NCBI RefSeq assembly: GCF_905171775.1
Contig: NC_053494.1
Location: forward strand, 125,514,856 to 125,578,855
Origin: Rana temporaria
Lineage: Eukaryota > Chordata > Amphibia > Anura > Ranidae
DNA: 64,000 bases
Direction of reading: 5' to 3'
The notes beneath the pieces were generated by a model, which was given only the letters and a program-made list of their open reading frames with translations, did not search any database and was not told the DNA's origin. The position numbers and the translations under genes were made by a program. Of the stretch, positions 11,458 to 23,250 are shown piece after piece (position 1 is the first letter of the stretch; each line of letters starts with the position of its first letter).

Positions 11458-12598
11458 AGTGGAAAATTGTCATGGGATACAGTAACAAATAGAGTTAAAA
11501 TAACTGATATAGTTTTGTGATTGAACTTTATAGCTGTAAAGCTGTACATACAGTAAATGCAAAGCAAATGTTCTAGATATAAGCTGCATTTTCTTTGCAG
11601 TGTGTTTCAGCTTCATTTTTGCCATTTGTATTTACAAAGCCTTCACAGTTATTGATATACAACCAAATTTCCGGTCGTAGCATCACAGTGAGGCAGATAA
11701 GATGGTAAATAAATATAAAGAAATATGAGAAAATATTCTAGGTTACATGGCCAGAAAGATAAAGAAGAGATCTGACTAAGTACTAAGTGGTTAAGAAACA
11801 AATATAAGACTGCATGGATATCGAATACAGGCAACCCATTAATATGCAACAGGAAGAGTTGTTATTTTTAAAATGCAATTAGCAACTTCCATATTTGTCT
11901 ACCTATGCACAGCATAATTCTTATAGTAATGCAATCAATCTCAGTATTGCCAAAAATAGTCATTGCCAGTCAATGCCATATAGGATATACAGAGCCATTG
12001 ACATTGCTAGGTTTGGGCATCCAGACCAGGTCACATGTCTGTAGTTTGCTGTTTGGTCCTTATGTGCTGGTGCTGGAACCACCATATTTTAGCTAGCAAA
12101 TGCCCTTTCAATAGTATATGCCCTGTACTGCTCTATTTTCTGTGCTGCATATCTTATGTGTGTATGTGGTTGCACTGTGATGATCTGGTGACAGATGGCT
12201 GAGAATGTGTCAGATAACCAATCTCTCCTGAAAATCATTGCTGAAAAAAAAATTGTGCTTACCCAACTTGCAACAAGCAGAACACCTCCACAGGCCAATA
12301 GGTTGCAAGCCAAACTTACCTTAATAAAGAAATACTGTCAGACCTGAAAATTCTGTACTTGACCATGGCAGATCTGGAAGGTCTTGACTGGCTTGGAAAG
12401 ACAAAGTCAACAACTACATGGTTGTTGGGTATAGAAGAGAGGTACTGGAAAATTGTTCTTTGTGGGTGTCCTTGATAGAGAATGGGAAAGGAAAAGGGAG
12501 AGCCGTTTAGGCCCTCCTTTCCTCATGGGGTAACGGCAGCAACAGGAGAATAAAATATAAAAGGGGTATATAGCCTATGGTGATAATTGGTTAAGCAA
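11458..12598. other. No recognised gene
   Basis: AT-rich, no domain or transposon end recognised. Confidence 0.5.
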
Positions 12599-12806
12599 GG
12601 TCAGGTGACAGTAAGGGTTGGAGAGGTCAGTGGGTTAATTAAGGTCAGTTCGAGGTAAAGGTACTGGAAGGTTAGCAGCTTAAGTTAGGGATTGGTCAGT
12701 TAGGTCAGGTGGTTTAGGGGTTTCTAGAAGGTTGAAAGGTCAGATAGGGATTGGGCAATAATGGTCAGATGATAGCCTATTTAAGGGATTGGGTCAGCTT
12801 GGGTCA
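12599..12806 (+). repeat. Degenerate GGTCAG cluster
   Basis: The word GGTCAG (often AGGTCAG) occurs nine times within about 210 bp, all on the plus strand, near 12599, 12625, 12642, 12694, 12702, 12738, 12762, 12791 and 12801. AGGTCA is the half-site of many nuclear receptors, but this looks like a decayed tandem repeat, perhaps from a retroelement end. Confidence 0.6.
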
Positions 12807-13511
12807 GTGCCAGCTACCCGATGGATGCAGCAGGACAGCTCCCTGCCCTACCCCCCCTCCCCCTCTCGTCGCGGCCGATTCATGTGGTGGCTCACTCTGG
12901 TGAATTGCTAGAGGGGAGATTTAAGATAAGGTTTTAATTATAAATACTGGATCAGCTCGAGTCTCAGTGGCTGGGCTGAATATGGTTATTGAGAATATAT
13001 TTGATTGAGAGTTGAAGTTAAAAAATAAAGTTTGGTGTGTCATTAATGGATTAAAAAAAAAAAATGAATCAGGCCGTGGCCAATATTATTTAAAAAAAAA
13101 AAAAATTATACATAGAATATTTATCTGGATATGCGTAAAATATAATAAATAATTATTATATACTTGCTTGTGGTGTTTTCATTTCTCTATGCATGTTTGT
13201 AGTTTGTATGGTGCATGTGATTCCATAAGCCTTGCCCTAAAGAATGAGCGGGGAATATGATCAAGCCAGGGATACTAAAAGACTAAAAATAACTTTTAGC
13301 CTGTCTATGTCAGAAGGGTGAAAAATGAGGGAGGCTGCATGCGTTTGTGCATAGTTAGTGGATCTAATATATGCAGTATATCAGCAGGTCTTCATATAAA
13401 GATAGTCATAATAAAATGATTACGACCATACTGCATACTGTGTACTATTGAGGAACGAGCTATACCATGACAGTATGCCAGCAAGCAATACTATTAGAAG
13501 GATATTTTATG
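12807..13511. other. No recognised gene; possible retroelement tail
   Basis: There is an AATAAA near 13025 followed by two A-runs (13051-13062, 13093-13105). This might be a retroelement 3' end, but no coding part is visible. Confidence 0.3.

Positions 13512-13598
<87 letters not shown>
13512..13598. repeat. CTAT tetranucleotide microsatellite
   Basis: About 21 uninterrupted copies of CTAT. The open frame over it (repeating Tyr-Leu-Ser-Ile) is an artefact. Confidence 0.98.
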
Positions 13599-14606
13599 CT
13601 TACCTATATTCATCCATTGTTCCAAGTTTAGTAAAATGCGGCTAATACAGTATGTAAATAAAAAATAAGAACTGAGATAAAACCTATAAAAAGTGACAAT
13701 GGAAAGATGCATTTATGTGATGTGAGGCATGTGCGTGTGCCTTTGAGGCAAGATAAGGGCATCGCTGCAACATTGAAGGTCACAGAATAAATACATAGTT
13801 TACAGAGATGACCTGTGCAGTCTACGACTCCACCTCCCCTATGTGGCTTTGTGCATGTAGTACATTGTGTGCACCGAAAAAGGAATTCCTATTGTAAATC
13901 ATTCAATCAATGGCACCTCACGCCCAGCTAGAAGTATTATCTTCTTTTTGACATGGCATTGACTTCCATTGTGCATACATACATTAGCTATAACACTTCC
14001 TGGCCATTGATTGCCTAGCTATGGAAACTGTTTAATTAATGAAATGTAAGTGTGTATGAGTGTGTTATCTCTGGCGACAAATTAATGGCTTATTTAAAAA
14101 TAGCAAAATAATTTTTGATATATGTGATACAATATAATTGCTACATGAGACAAACAGTGATGCTTATTTAAAAAAAAAAAAAGTTACATTTCTATTTCAT
14201 TGCCCAAAACCGCTCATGCAGATAGGAGGTATTTCCAGCCAAAAACAAACAGTGTAGCTTTGACTAAGGTAGAATAATGCCATTGTTATAGGTTTCAGAT
14301 CATTTATTTACCTCATGAACCCTGACTGGAAAAAAACAGAGAACATTGCTAAGAGATGCCTAGCAGTTACTGTTTACCTTCACCATCACAGAAGCGAGAT
14401 CTCAAATGCTGAGCTCATAGCTACTGCATCAGAGAAGAGAAAGCACATGTGAGGGGGATTCAATCAGACAAAGAGCTTGCTCCTGTGATGGTGAAAGTGA
14501 ACAGTAACAGTTGGGATTCTCTTAGCAGAGTTGATAGCAATGTCCTGGGAGTTTTTCAATCAGGCTTCATGAGGTATGTAAATTGCCTACCCCTGTAGCA
14601 AGTAGA
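13599..14606. other. No recognised gene
   Basis: AT-rich. A loosely inverted pair of stretches with CAGAGAA and TGTTTACCTTCACCATCACAG / CTGTGATGGTGAAAGTGAACA lies at 14373-14393 and 14482-14502, suggesting a small old palindromic element. Confidence 0.4.
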
Positions 14607-15324
14607 CATGTGCGTTTTGTTTCGTAACGAATGGATTTTCGTACAAATTTGTTAGTATTCATACATTCGGATCAATTCGAACATTCGAATAGCTCTAAGA
14701 ACCAAAATACAAAAATTACGAAATTATGAATAAGCAAAATAACGAAAATGCGAACTTACGAATGGACAAACTTACGAAAATACGAAACACCGAAACAGTA
14801 AACGAACGAAAATGACATCAATAACGAATGATTTGCATTCCGTATTTTCAATCCTTTGTCTGTTTGTAATTTCGTATATTCGTATTTCATTTGTGTGTTC
14901 ATAATTTTGTTTCTTTGTATGTTCGTAATTTCGTATTTTCGTATTTCATTTGTGTGTTCGTAATTTTGTTTCTTTGTATGTTCCTAATTTCGTTTGTTCG
15001 TGTTCTCGAATCGTTCTTTTGAATGGACAGTGTAAGAAAGTGTATCTTAATATGTATGTTCGTAATTTCGTATTTCTATACCTTACACAATATGTCGCTT
15101 AAAAGCCCCCGGGGGGAATTTCTCCATTTTTGTCTCTACAACATTTTGGGGTGTGCGGCCCTTGGACTCTCAATATATAAGTTTTTCCTTGTCTCAAAAT
15201 GTTCGTAATTTCGTATGTACCTATTTTCATTCGTATGTTGGTAAATTTGTTTCTTTGTCTGTATGTAATTTCGTGTTCTCGAATCGTTCTTTCGAATGGG
15301 CAGTGTAGTGAGTGATGTATCTTA

Positions 15325-15960
15325 CTTAATGTAACAGGAGTGACTTTTGGGCACAGATTGAGCCAGGAGATGGGGTGGCAAGTGAATCATAATTCATGTA
15401 TTACATGAGATGGGACATTAATAATAATTCATGTTTGCAGGATGTCTTGAGATATCACAACTTGTTGGCTTATTCAATGTGGGGACACATTCTGTTGAAA
15501 AGGTGTTAATTGCATCTACTCCTAGACATTTCATTGTCCATTGTGTAAAGGTGTGACTACCGGTCTGTCGGAGACAGAACGTCTGTCTAACGATGTGGAT
15601 TGAGGAGATCATTGTGTGATGGTGTTTTGTTTGAGTTCTGTTAATGAAGGAATGTGCAGTGATTAGGTCAGGATAATTATAGCCCGGTGCCGAGATGTCT
15701 AGAATGTTTAGTAATTAGCTCAAAGAATGTGATTGAAGCCCCCCACGGTGTGATGTGTGGGTGGGGAGTTGATTGTTCCTTTCATGCCTTGTACTGTATA
15801 TAAGACTGAAAGTTACCATTAAAGTTGTCTTAATTTTAAAACCAGTAACGGAACAAGTATCGTTATTCTGGGATGTCTGATGTCTGTTGGATGGTTGGAG
15901 TGTCAGATGAGCTGTCGTGGGTGATGGAAGGTCGTAAACGGTGGTGACCGTTACACTTAA
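15325..15960. repeat. 5-bp target site duplication CTTAA flanking the solo LTR
   Basis: CTTAA is present at 15325-15329 and 15956-15960, directly outside the TG...CA boundaries of the LTR. Confidence 0.93.
15330..15955 (+). mobile_element. Solo LTR of a retroelement
   Basis: It starts TGTAAC and ends GTTACA, a perfect 6-bp inverted end, and has a 5-bp duplication. TATATAAG at 15797-15804 is a good TATA box and ATTAAA at 15818-15823 a possible poly(A) signal, giving a long U3 and short R/U5 on the plus strand. No internal region is present, so it most likely formed by LTR-LTR recombination. Family unknown (Gypsy or ERV class). Confidence 0.9.
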
Positions 15961-16618
15961 TATCTTAGCCAATCAGCTTATCTCTTTTGTGTCTGAATCA
16001 CAATGCATTCCTGAATCTTTTTAGATTCAGTTGAGGAGGAGACTGAGTCAGGGAGTGGACTGGGAGTAAGTACAAGACTTATTAGAAATAAAGCAAGATA
16101 CACCCTCTCAAAATGGCGTACAGGGGTGGAGGCTATAGCCACGTTTTGAAAACTAAACTAAAATACATTACGAATGAACGTAATGTATTTACGAAATTAC
16201 GAATGCATTTGAAGCATGGTAGGAGGCTATAGCCGCATGTTGAAAACAAAACTAAAATATGAGATTGCGAATGACCGCAATGTATTTACGAAAGTACGAA
16301 TCCATTCAAAAGCACGGTAGTAAACACAAATCAACGAAAACAAAACAATGTTACGAATCAACGGAAAAGGCAATCTCACAAAAGTAACACATTTTAAATT
16401 ACGAGTAGTGTACCGAATAAACAAAAATTATTATCTAACAAAATTACGAATTTCGAATCAAAGACAATAAATTAGACAGAATTGCGAATTATTCATTATC
16501 AACAGAAAATAAAACTGTTACAAGAATACGAACGAGTCCGAATATGAAAACTTGCGTCTTACGAAATTACGAATCTTTACGAATCTACGGAAACGAGACG
16601 AAACAAAATTTCGGGCAT

Positions 16619-17724
16619 TATTCAACTTTGGTCAAAGCAGCACAAATTGCTTTTACCTACAGACACCCCTTCTCTGTAAAGGCAGTTCTTGTTTGGTAAA
16701 GATGAGCTATGCCTTTTAAAGACTGACTCCTTGCAGAAAGGTCATTTAAAAATAAATATTTTGCAATGGTACAGTATATGTCCCCCATGGCAGTGCCCAG
16801 ATACTCTTTTTTTAATAATAGCCTGCAAATTGGCCTTGAAAAGTCGGCAAACAATACCAAGATTAGGCTTCCATAGACCACATTGGAATTTTGGGTACTA
16901 TGTTTAGGGTTCGTTAATTTCAAGCTGGGTTCTGAGAATATCCAGCGATCTGAACCCAGGCCAGTTCATTCATCACTAGTAGCAAAACAGCTCTTGAGAT
17001 TTATAAAAAAAAATGCTATCAACAATTATGTTAGCTTGGGTCCCTGTAGGCATTCTTGAATGAAAGCTAGTGAGCCAAATAATACATGAACCAAGACTAG
17101 TAAACCATTTAACAGATAAAGCTAATCATTATTATGAATTATTATGAAAGGGATGCCTGGTGAGTTCTCAGTATGTCTTCTATTGCACTAGTCATCAACA
17201 GCCAACCGTTTTCATGCTAGAAGTCTGGAATGAGTACAAATAATCAAGTCAGTTCTTCCTGTAATAGCCTGTCATTGGGATGACTGATACAGATAATATT
17301 GTCTCATTACAATTGCGCGTTATACAGTGGACAAAGCAGTCCTCCCTTCTAAATTACACATTCTTAGTCAGATACAACAGAAAAAGTCAATTACATAAAA
17401 ATGGTAACTTTTTTAAAAACATCTCCTTTCCTGATTCTGAGCTATAATAAATTGCAAATAAAAAATTGCTAGGTAATAGCAATTTTAGGCCAAAAAAAAA
17501 ACATGCAAAGTCTCTTTTGTCGAAAAAAAAAATTCTCTTTCCCCTAGCAATTTTGTTATTTTCTGGGTACACTGTATAGTGCATGTGCAGGAGTTACATT
17601 ATCAGTGGCCCCCATTTAGCCAAAGAGGATATCTGGGAACCTGCAAGTAGCAGAGGCAAACAGAGCCTGCATCAGACAGGAGCACATTTGTAAGGTAAGT
17701 GTGCCATAATGTCCAAAGATTCTC
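16619..17724. other. No recognised gene
   Basis: AT-rich intergenic DNA without clear repeat ends. Confidence 0.5.
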
Positions 17725-18236
17725 TACATACTAACACACGGGCCAGAATCTCGTCAGGAAAAAAACCTTGTTTTTCCTGACGAGATTCTTGGCAAGAATC
17801 TCTTGCCGCCCGAGTGTACAGAAACTCCATTCAAAAGAACCGCCGTTCTTTAGAATGGCAAGAACGCGGGGACGTCATCGACCACGACAAGCATGCGCTC
17901 GTCACATTCAATGCCATCGTCGCCATCTTGCTGCACCCTACCTATGCTTAGAAAGCTACCGTGCATGCGTCAAAGTCATTTTGAGCATGCATGGGTTTCC
18001 ACGGCGACAAGTAAGTATACACACTCTTGGATTTCTTGGCAGGAAAACACTGCCGAGAATCACGACGAGAGAATAGAGAGCAGGTTCTCTATTTTTCTAG
18101 TCTAGATTTTGGGCTTTCTTGATGAGAAACCTGAAAGCCTCGTACACAAGCACGGTTTGCTCGGCAAGAAAGCTCTGCCAGCAGTTTTCTTGCTGGTTCC
18201 TGCCGAATAAACCATGTGTGTGTACAAGGCTTTAGA
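17725..18236. mobile_element. Foldback MITE, distant GTACACA-end family member
   Basis: Interior words CGAGATTCTTGGCAAGAA, CTTGCCG and CCTGCCGA recur in both orientations. The right side carries AAGCCTCGTACACAAGC (18137) and ends GTGTGTGTACAAGGCTTTA. The left end near 17725 is weaker. No coding sequence. Confidence 0.6.
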
Positions 18237-18418
18237 GACTTAATACCACTTAAATTTAAGTATGTTATATATTATAGATAATTAAATGACAAATTACACA
18301 CAGCAATTGTCAGTATATTGCTAACTTAGGTATTGTTGCTGTTTTTGGAGATTTGTCCTGGAAATATCTTGTCCTGGGAATTGATGCAGATGTAAATCAT
18401 AACTGATCAATATTTAGT

Positions 18419-19330
18419 TTGGTGTGTCATAAATTGTCTTCATTTAATAACATTTTTGTTTTTACCTTTTATTTTTGTCCTTTGTTGCATCTTAGTGCTG
18501 CTTATCTTCTGCAGTCTCTTTGCAGCCACTTCTTGTCTACAAGTATTCCAGTGATAGCTAAATGGAAGAGCAGATGTCCTGCGGGTTATAATAATGGACC
18601 CTGACGACGCAACTAGCGAAACGCGTAGAGGCTGTTTGGACACACACATTGAGGGTGCAGCACACCAGCGCGCACGGACCCCTTGTAGCAATACATGCGG
18701 AGCACAGCGGGGCAAGCACACCTCTTAGGACGCCACTTAAATGCTGGTCAGCGGCTTTTAACGGTTGACACTGCCAAAGACACTCAGTGCCGGTCAGAGG
18801 CACTTTATATTGTAAGTGTTATATTTTTTTACCTTTTTTAAATAAATACATATTTTAATATACTACACCATGATGAGCCCCTTGTTTTTGAGGAATTGAT
18901 GACACCTTGTAAAAGGGAAAAGGAGGCAACACCCACTGACCGACAAAGAAAAGACACCACTTTGGAGCCTAATAATATCTGGGGTCTGGTGAGTGTTGAT
19001 TTTAACCATTGGTGATGGTGGCACATCTTTGTCGGGTGGAAGAGATAGCGGCACTTTCCTGTACACAGCATTACCAACATTGAACCTTGTGTTTGCTGGA
19101 ACCTATTGTATAAGAGCAAGATTGCCTGTCATTTGGACTATTTTTAAGTGCAGCCAGCACATTGCACATTTGTATGGTTGTTTGATAATTATTTCACTTT
19201 TATTGATATTTTATTTTGTTCCAATATTGGTTATTGGACAACTCACGGTGCAGTTGGCGTACTGCATATTGGGTTTTTACACACACATATATATATATAA
19301 TATATTTTTTTTGTAATATCTTTCGTATTG
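18419..19330 (+). mobile_element. Penelope-like terminal fragment (putative)
   Basis: Contains the hammerhead-like core at 18601-18622, followed by a GC-richer stretch and an AT-rich tail, as in the other two copies. No coding part. Ends are approximate. A TA-rich tract lies near 19287-19300. Confidence 0.4.
18601..18622 (+). ncRNA. Hammerhead-ribozyme-like core
   Basis: CTGACGA, then CGC-AACTA-GCG, then AAAC followed by GCGTAGAG. The order matches CUGANGA - stem II - GAAA, but closing the CGC/GCG stem uses the G of GAAA, so the core is imperfect. It is probably a decayed relative. Confidence 0.45.
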
Positions 19331-19639
19331 TTTTCACTATTTGGTTGGTCAGTAGCAGCAACAGCCATTTTTCTCATAGAAGCACTGTGGCATATGGATT
19401 GTATGCTGACACACTGATCTAGATATATGATTTAAGTTTGAAATCACTGTGTCACATTTGTATGACTCATATATTTCTTATATTTTTTATTGTTTGTATT
19501 CAGGTTATTCACACTTAAGATTGGGTACATTGTGGCCCTGATATTTCACTTATGTCCATATTCCCAGAGATTAAATACCTCTGGATAATTAGATCAGCGC
19601 AGTAACATTTTTCTTCTTAGAATAATGGACCCTGCCTGC
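19331..19639. other. No recognised gene
   Basis: AT-rich DNA with nothing recognised. Confidence 0.45.
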
Positions 19640-20330
19640 TTAAAGGAGGCATTTGGGGTATAGAAAAAACAAACAAACATACTCACCTCAATGCTGCTGC
19701 ATTGGTGTAATGCTAAAGCTGTCACTCGCCACTTTTAACACTGAGAACTGGGTGATCACATGACTGCTGATCTCTCAGTTTTCAGTCTTCTCAGAGTGGA
19801 GAACAGTAGCTGTCAGTCACCGCTCTCTGCTCTGTCCCTCCAGCACTCACTGGAGAGGGGGCAGGCATGGCTGGCTATGGCTCTCAGCTGTGCGTTGAGA
19901 GTAGCAGCCAGGGGGCAGGCCCATCTCTGGTATGGATGTTCCTGCCCTAATAAGGTTGGAAGTATTACGTGTTGGGGCAGTTGGCTGTATCAGCTGGAGA
20001 AGTTGCCAAACAATTGTCCCTGAGCCGGTGTAAGTTGTGGCTAGGGCCTGTGGAAAGGCAAGGTGGCGCCAGATACAGCTAGTTAGTCAGTCAAGTGTGC
20101 CTTCAAAAATTCGAAGAAACAGGCAGTTACATTCAGTCTGAGAGGTTATGGTATGTGTTTCTGTTTATTACCTGTTCTATTGTGTAATATAGTGATTTTT
20201 CATGGTTGGGTATTGTAATAAAAGGACTGCTATGGTCATTTTAACCCAAGAAGTACCGTATGTCTGGTCTGATTTATTTAAATAGATAAGGTGGTATTTG
20301 GTAAATGGCATAACAGTACAATAACAAAAA
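19640..20330. repeat. Interspersed repeat with an LTR-like right part
   Basis: The left part (19640-19965) is a moderately GC-rich repeat body. From TGTTGGGGCAG (19970) to GGCATAACA (about 20314) the sequence is LTR-like, with AATAAAAGG near 20218, but no target duplication was found. Low confidence. Confidence 0.3.
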
Positions 20331-20708
20331 CATAACTATACCCCAGGCCTGAACATACAGTAGTAATAACCACCACCATCAATTGCAATCCCATGGGAGA
20401 CAAATAATTGTTTCTTAAAAAAAAAAAAAATGTTTACTGCAAATCCTACATAAGGGACCAGGCTGGTATCCTAGCTGCTATGTGTCCCATTTATGGTTAC
20501 TTATTGTCAGTCTGCCGTTATATGGTCCGTAAAGGTCTCCATATGGTAAACCTCAGAGGTAGCCAAAATGTCCTCCCTGGATGCTGGTGCCGCCCCGTGA
20601 AATGCATCCAAGTTACAGCAAGCAATCCATTGCCCAATGGGACAGTGATGATGAATGATAACATATAATAAAAATTCATGGACCTGCAATGTTGACATGT
20701 AACACAGT
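20331..20708. other. No recognised gene
   Basis: An A-run lies near 20418-20430; otherwise nothing recognised. Confidence 0.45.
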
Positions 20709-21008
20709 GGGGGTTATTTACGAAAAGGCAAATCCACTTTGCACTATAATTGCAAACTACAAGTGCAAAGTGCACTTGAAATTGCAGTGAAAGTGCACTT
20801 GGAAGTGCAGTCGTTGTAGATCTGAGGGGTAGATCTGAAATGAGGGGAAGCTCTGCTGATTTTATCATCAAATCATGCTCAAGCTAAAATGCTGTTTTTT
20901 TTTTATTTTCCTTGCATGTCCCCCTTGGATCTATAGCGACTGCACTTCCAAGTGCACTTTCAGTGTACTTGTAGTGCAAAGTGGATTTGGCTTTAGTAAA
21001 TAACCCCC
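20709..21008. mobile_element. Palindromic MITE family A (TTATTTAC ends)
   Basis: The ends GGGGGTTATTTAC and GTAAATAACCCCC are inverted. Both arms repeat TGCACTT and AAGTGCA. Other copies are at 36422-37359 and 42573-42858. Non-coding. Confidence 0.88.
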
Positions 21009-21011
21009 TAT

Positions 21012-21727
21012 GGGCCATATTCTCAAAGAATTTACGCCGGCGTATCAGCAGATACACCGACGTAAGTCCGATTCTAAGGCCGTCCTATGTTTAAGTGTAT
21101 TCTCAAACTGAGATACACTTAAACATGCCTAAGATACGACGGCCTGCGCCGTTGTATCTTAGGCTGCAATATCTACGCTGACCGCTAGGTGGCGTTTCCT
21201 TTGCGGTCAGCGTAGAATATGCAAATGACTAGTCACGCCGATTCTCTAACGTACGCTTGCCCGTCGTAGTGATTTTACGTTGTTTCCGTAAACGATAAGC
21301 GGCGTAAAGATAAAGATGCCCCCTAGGTGGCGTACTCAATGTTAAGTATGGCCGTCGTTCCCGCGTCGAAATTTGAAAATTTAACGTCGTTTGCGTAAGT
21401 CATCCGTGAATGGCGATGGACGCCATTTACGTTACCGTCAAAACAAATGACGTCCGTGAGACGTCATTTAGCGCAATGCACGTCGGGTAATTTACCCGAC
21501 GGAGCATGCGCATTACGATCGGCGCGGGAGCGCGCCTAATTTAAATGATCCACGCCCCCTACCAGAATCATTTGAATTAGGAGTGCTTGCGCGGGTGGAC
21601 TTTACGCTACGCCGCCTCAAGTTTACAGGTAAGTGGTTTGGGAATCAGGCACTTGCCAGTTAAACTTGCGGCGGAGTAACGTAAAGGACATACGTTACGC
21701 CGCTGGAGATCTCTAAGAATATGGCCC
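21012..21727. mobile_element. MITE family B (GGGCCAnATTC ends), TAT duplication
   Basis: The ends GGGCCATATTCTC and AAGAATATGGCCC are inverted, with TAT at 21009-21011 and 21728-21730. The interior is rich in TACGTC, GCGTAA and GCCGTCGT. Other copies at 30944-31533, 36473-37111 and 45951-46056 also have 3-bp duplications. No transposase. Confidence 0.9.
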
Positions 21728-21908
21728 TATGTGTCTAAAGATTTAAGAGGTTCCCTAACAGGACTTTTTCCTCCCATCATATATTCTGAAGGCTATGTTA
21801 TGGTCAGCCTGCAACAGGAAGTGCCTGAAAAAGGGTGTTCATGGCAGGATTACCAGGTATTATTTTAAAGAAAATTAAATTGTGTGTTCCAGTCCCTTGA
21901 GATAGATA

Positions 21909-21996
21909 CAGTAAAACCTTAGTTTGCAAGCATAATTCGTTCCAGCTACTCTTATATCAAGACATCGCTTGCATATCTCAAACCAAGGTTTTACTG
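21909..21996. mobile_element. Short Tc1/mariner-like MITE
   Basis: Inverted ends CAGTAAAACCTTAGTTTG and AACCAAGGTTTTACTG are directly flanked by TA on both sides (21907-21908, 21997-21998). Length 88 bp, non-coding. Confidence 0.85.
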
Positions 21997-22012
21997 TAGT
22001 TAGTTAGTTAGT

Positions 22013-22152
22013 TGCAAAATCTCACTTCTGCATAGAAACCAATCAGCTTCCATTTTTTATTGCTAAAGCTTAATTGAAGAAGCTGAGGTTAGAAGCTGAT
22101 TAGTTTCTCTGCAGATTGATTTTGTACTCTCCAGTTTTAGTAAATAAACCCC
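22013..22152. mobile_element. Palindromic MITE family C copy
   Basis: TTGCAAAATCTCACTTCTG and AGAAACCAATCAGCTTC on the left are answered by GAAGCTGATTAGTTTCT and TTTTAGTAAATAAACCCC on the right. It lacks the outer left end. Confidence 0.75.
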
Positions 22153-23199
22153 TAAGAAACTAAGTAGAAACTATATGAAAATGCTTCTTTATCAGAAATC
22201 AGGAGGCCAAAAGTTTTACTTAAAAGCACATACAGAAGTTGCATTTGTTTTATTTTCCCTGCTGGTAAATGACATGTTTCGATATGTAGTGTGCTCCAGT
22301 TTATTATGTTAGATAGATAGCTAGTTACTACAGTAAGTAACTAACTAGAAACTGTTTGAAAATGCTTCTGTCTCTAAATAGCACATAGACTGTCCCAGTT
22401 TTAATTTCCTGCTTTAACCAACAGATCAAAAAAAAAAATATTAAATGGTGTACACTGAGTAGATGTTGACAAAAGAATGACTTTCCAACAAAACCCAAGT
22501 TAGAAAAGAAAGAAATGAAATGACAGGCGCGGATTTCCTTATTTTGTGATCACAACAGCTTAGCTGCATCAGGGAGAAAATAGACGTGTGAAGGGGGGGG
22601 GGGGGGGGGGACAATAATATGAAAAAAGGCTCCCGAGTCTGGAGGTTCTTCCCACCCACCAAGTTAATCATCCAAACACAGCAAAACAGACTGAGCAGGA
22701 GAGTGGGGTTACTCATGGGAATTAATGTATGATCTCATCTGCTTTGTGTTCTCAAGAACAAAGGCAACTCTGCTTCTTATTGTGTAATGGTGTTATGCTT
22801 GTTAACCCTTCTTTTTTACGGAATAGAAGCCAAGGGAATCAAAGTTCATTACCATCTATTAAGCTTTATATGTGCGAAAGACATTTGTGCTGTTAATATT
22901 TCCCACCCCCACTTTGTGGAATTATAATGGTTGTTATTACTCATATTCTTAACACTATAAAATTGTTAGTTTAATGTTGGGTGATTAAGGACTAGACAAT
23001 ACATTTGCACACTAAAACACAGATAAAAAAAATTGGAATACACAACATAGTATATATTGCAGAATTTTCAGTGTCGCCCATATTATCAAGGGGACATTTA
23101 TCCCTATTATTATTTTCTGCTTATTTGTTCTTCTTACTTATTACTATTAATATTTCCTATTTACTTGTTTACCAAGCCCACGTGGCCATTTCACAAAAG
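22153..23199. other. No recognised gene; contains an 18-G run
   Basis: AT-rich, with a G homopolymer at 22593-22610. No domain recognised. Confidence 0.55.
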
Positions 23200-23250
23200 T
23201 TAAAGGGGTTGTAAAGGTTTGTTTTTTATTTTCTAAATAGGTTCTTTTAA

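Larger units (their letters stand above)
14607..16618. mobile_element. TTCGTA-rich palindromic element, split by a solo LTR
   Basis: The left arm (14607-15300) is dense in TTCGTA/ACGAA words, and the right arm (16140-16618) carries the same words in inverse orientation. The ends are similar when inverted: TTTTGTTTCGT on the left, ACGAAACAAAA on the right. Removing the solo LTR and one duplication leaves about 1.4 kb. No coding sequence was found. Superfamily unknown. Confidence 0.65.

Noticed and set aside
13448..13645. Frame with Tyr-Leu-Ser-Ile repeats
   Set aside because: It is the CTAT microsatellite read as protein.
19970..20314. A further solo LTR
   Set aside because: The TG...CA ends and an AATAAA are suggestive, but no target duplication or inverted end beyond two bases was found, so it is kept only as a low-confidence repeat.
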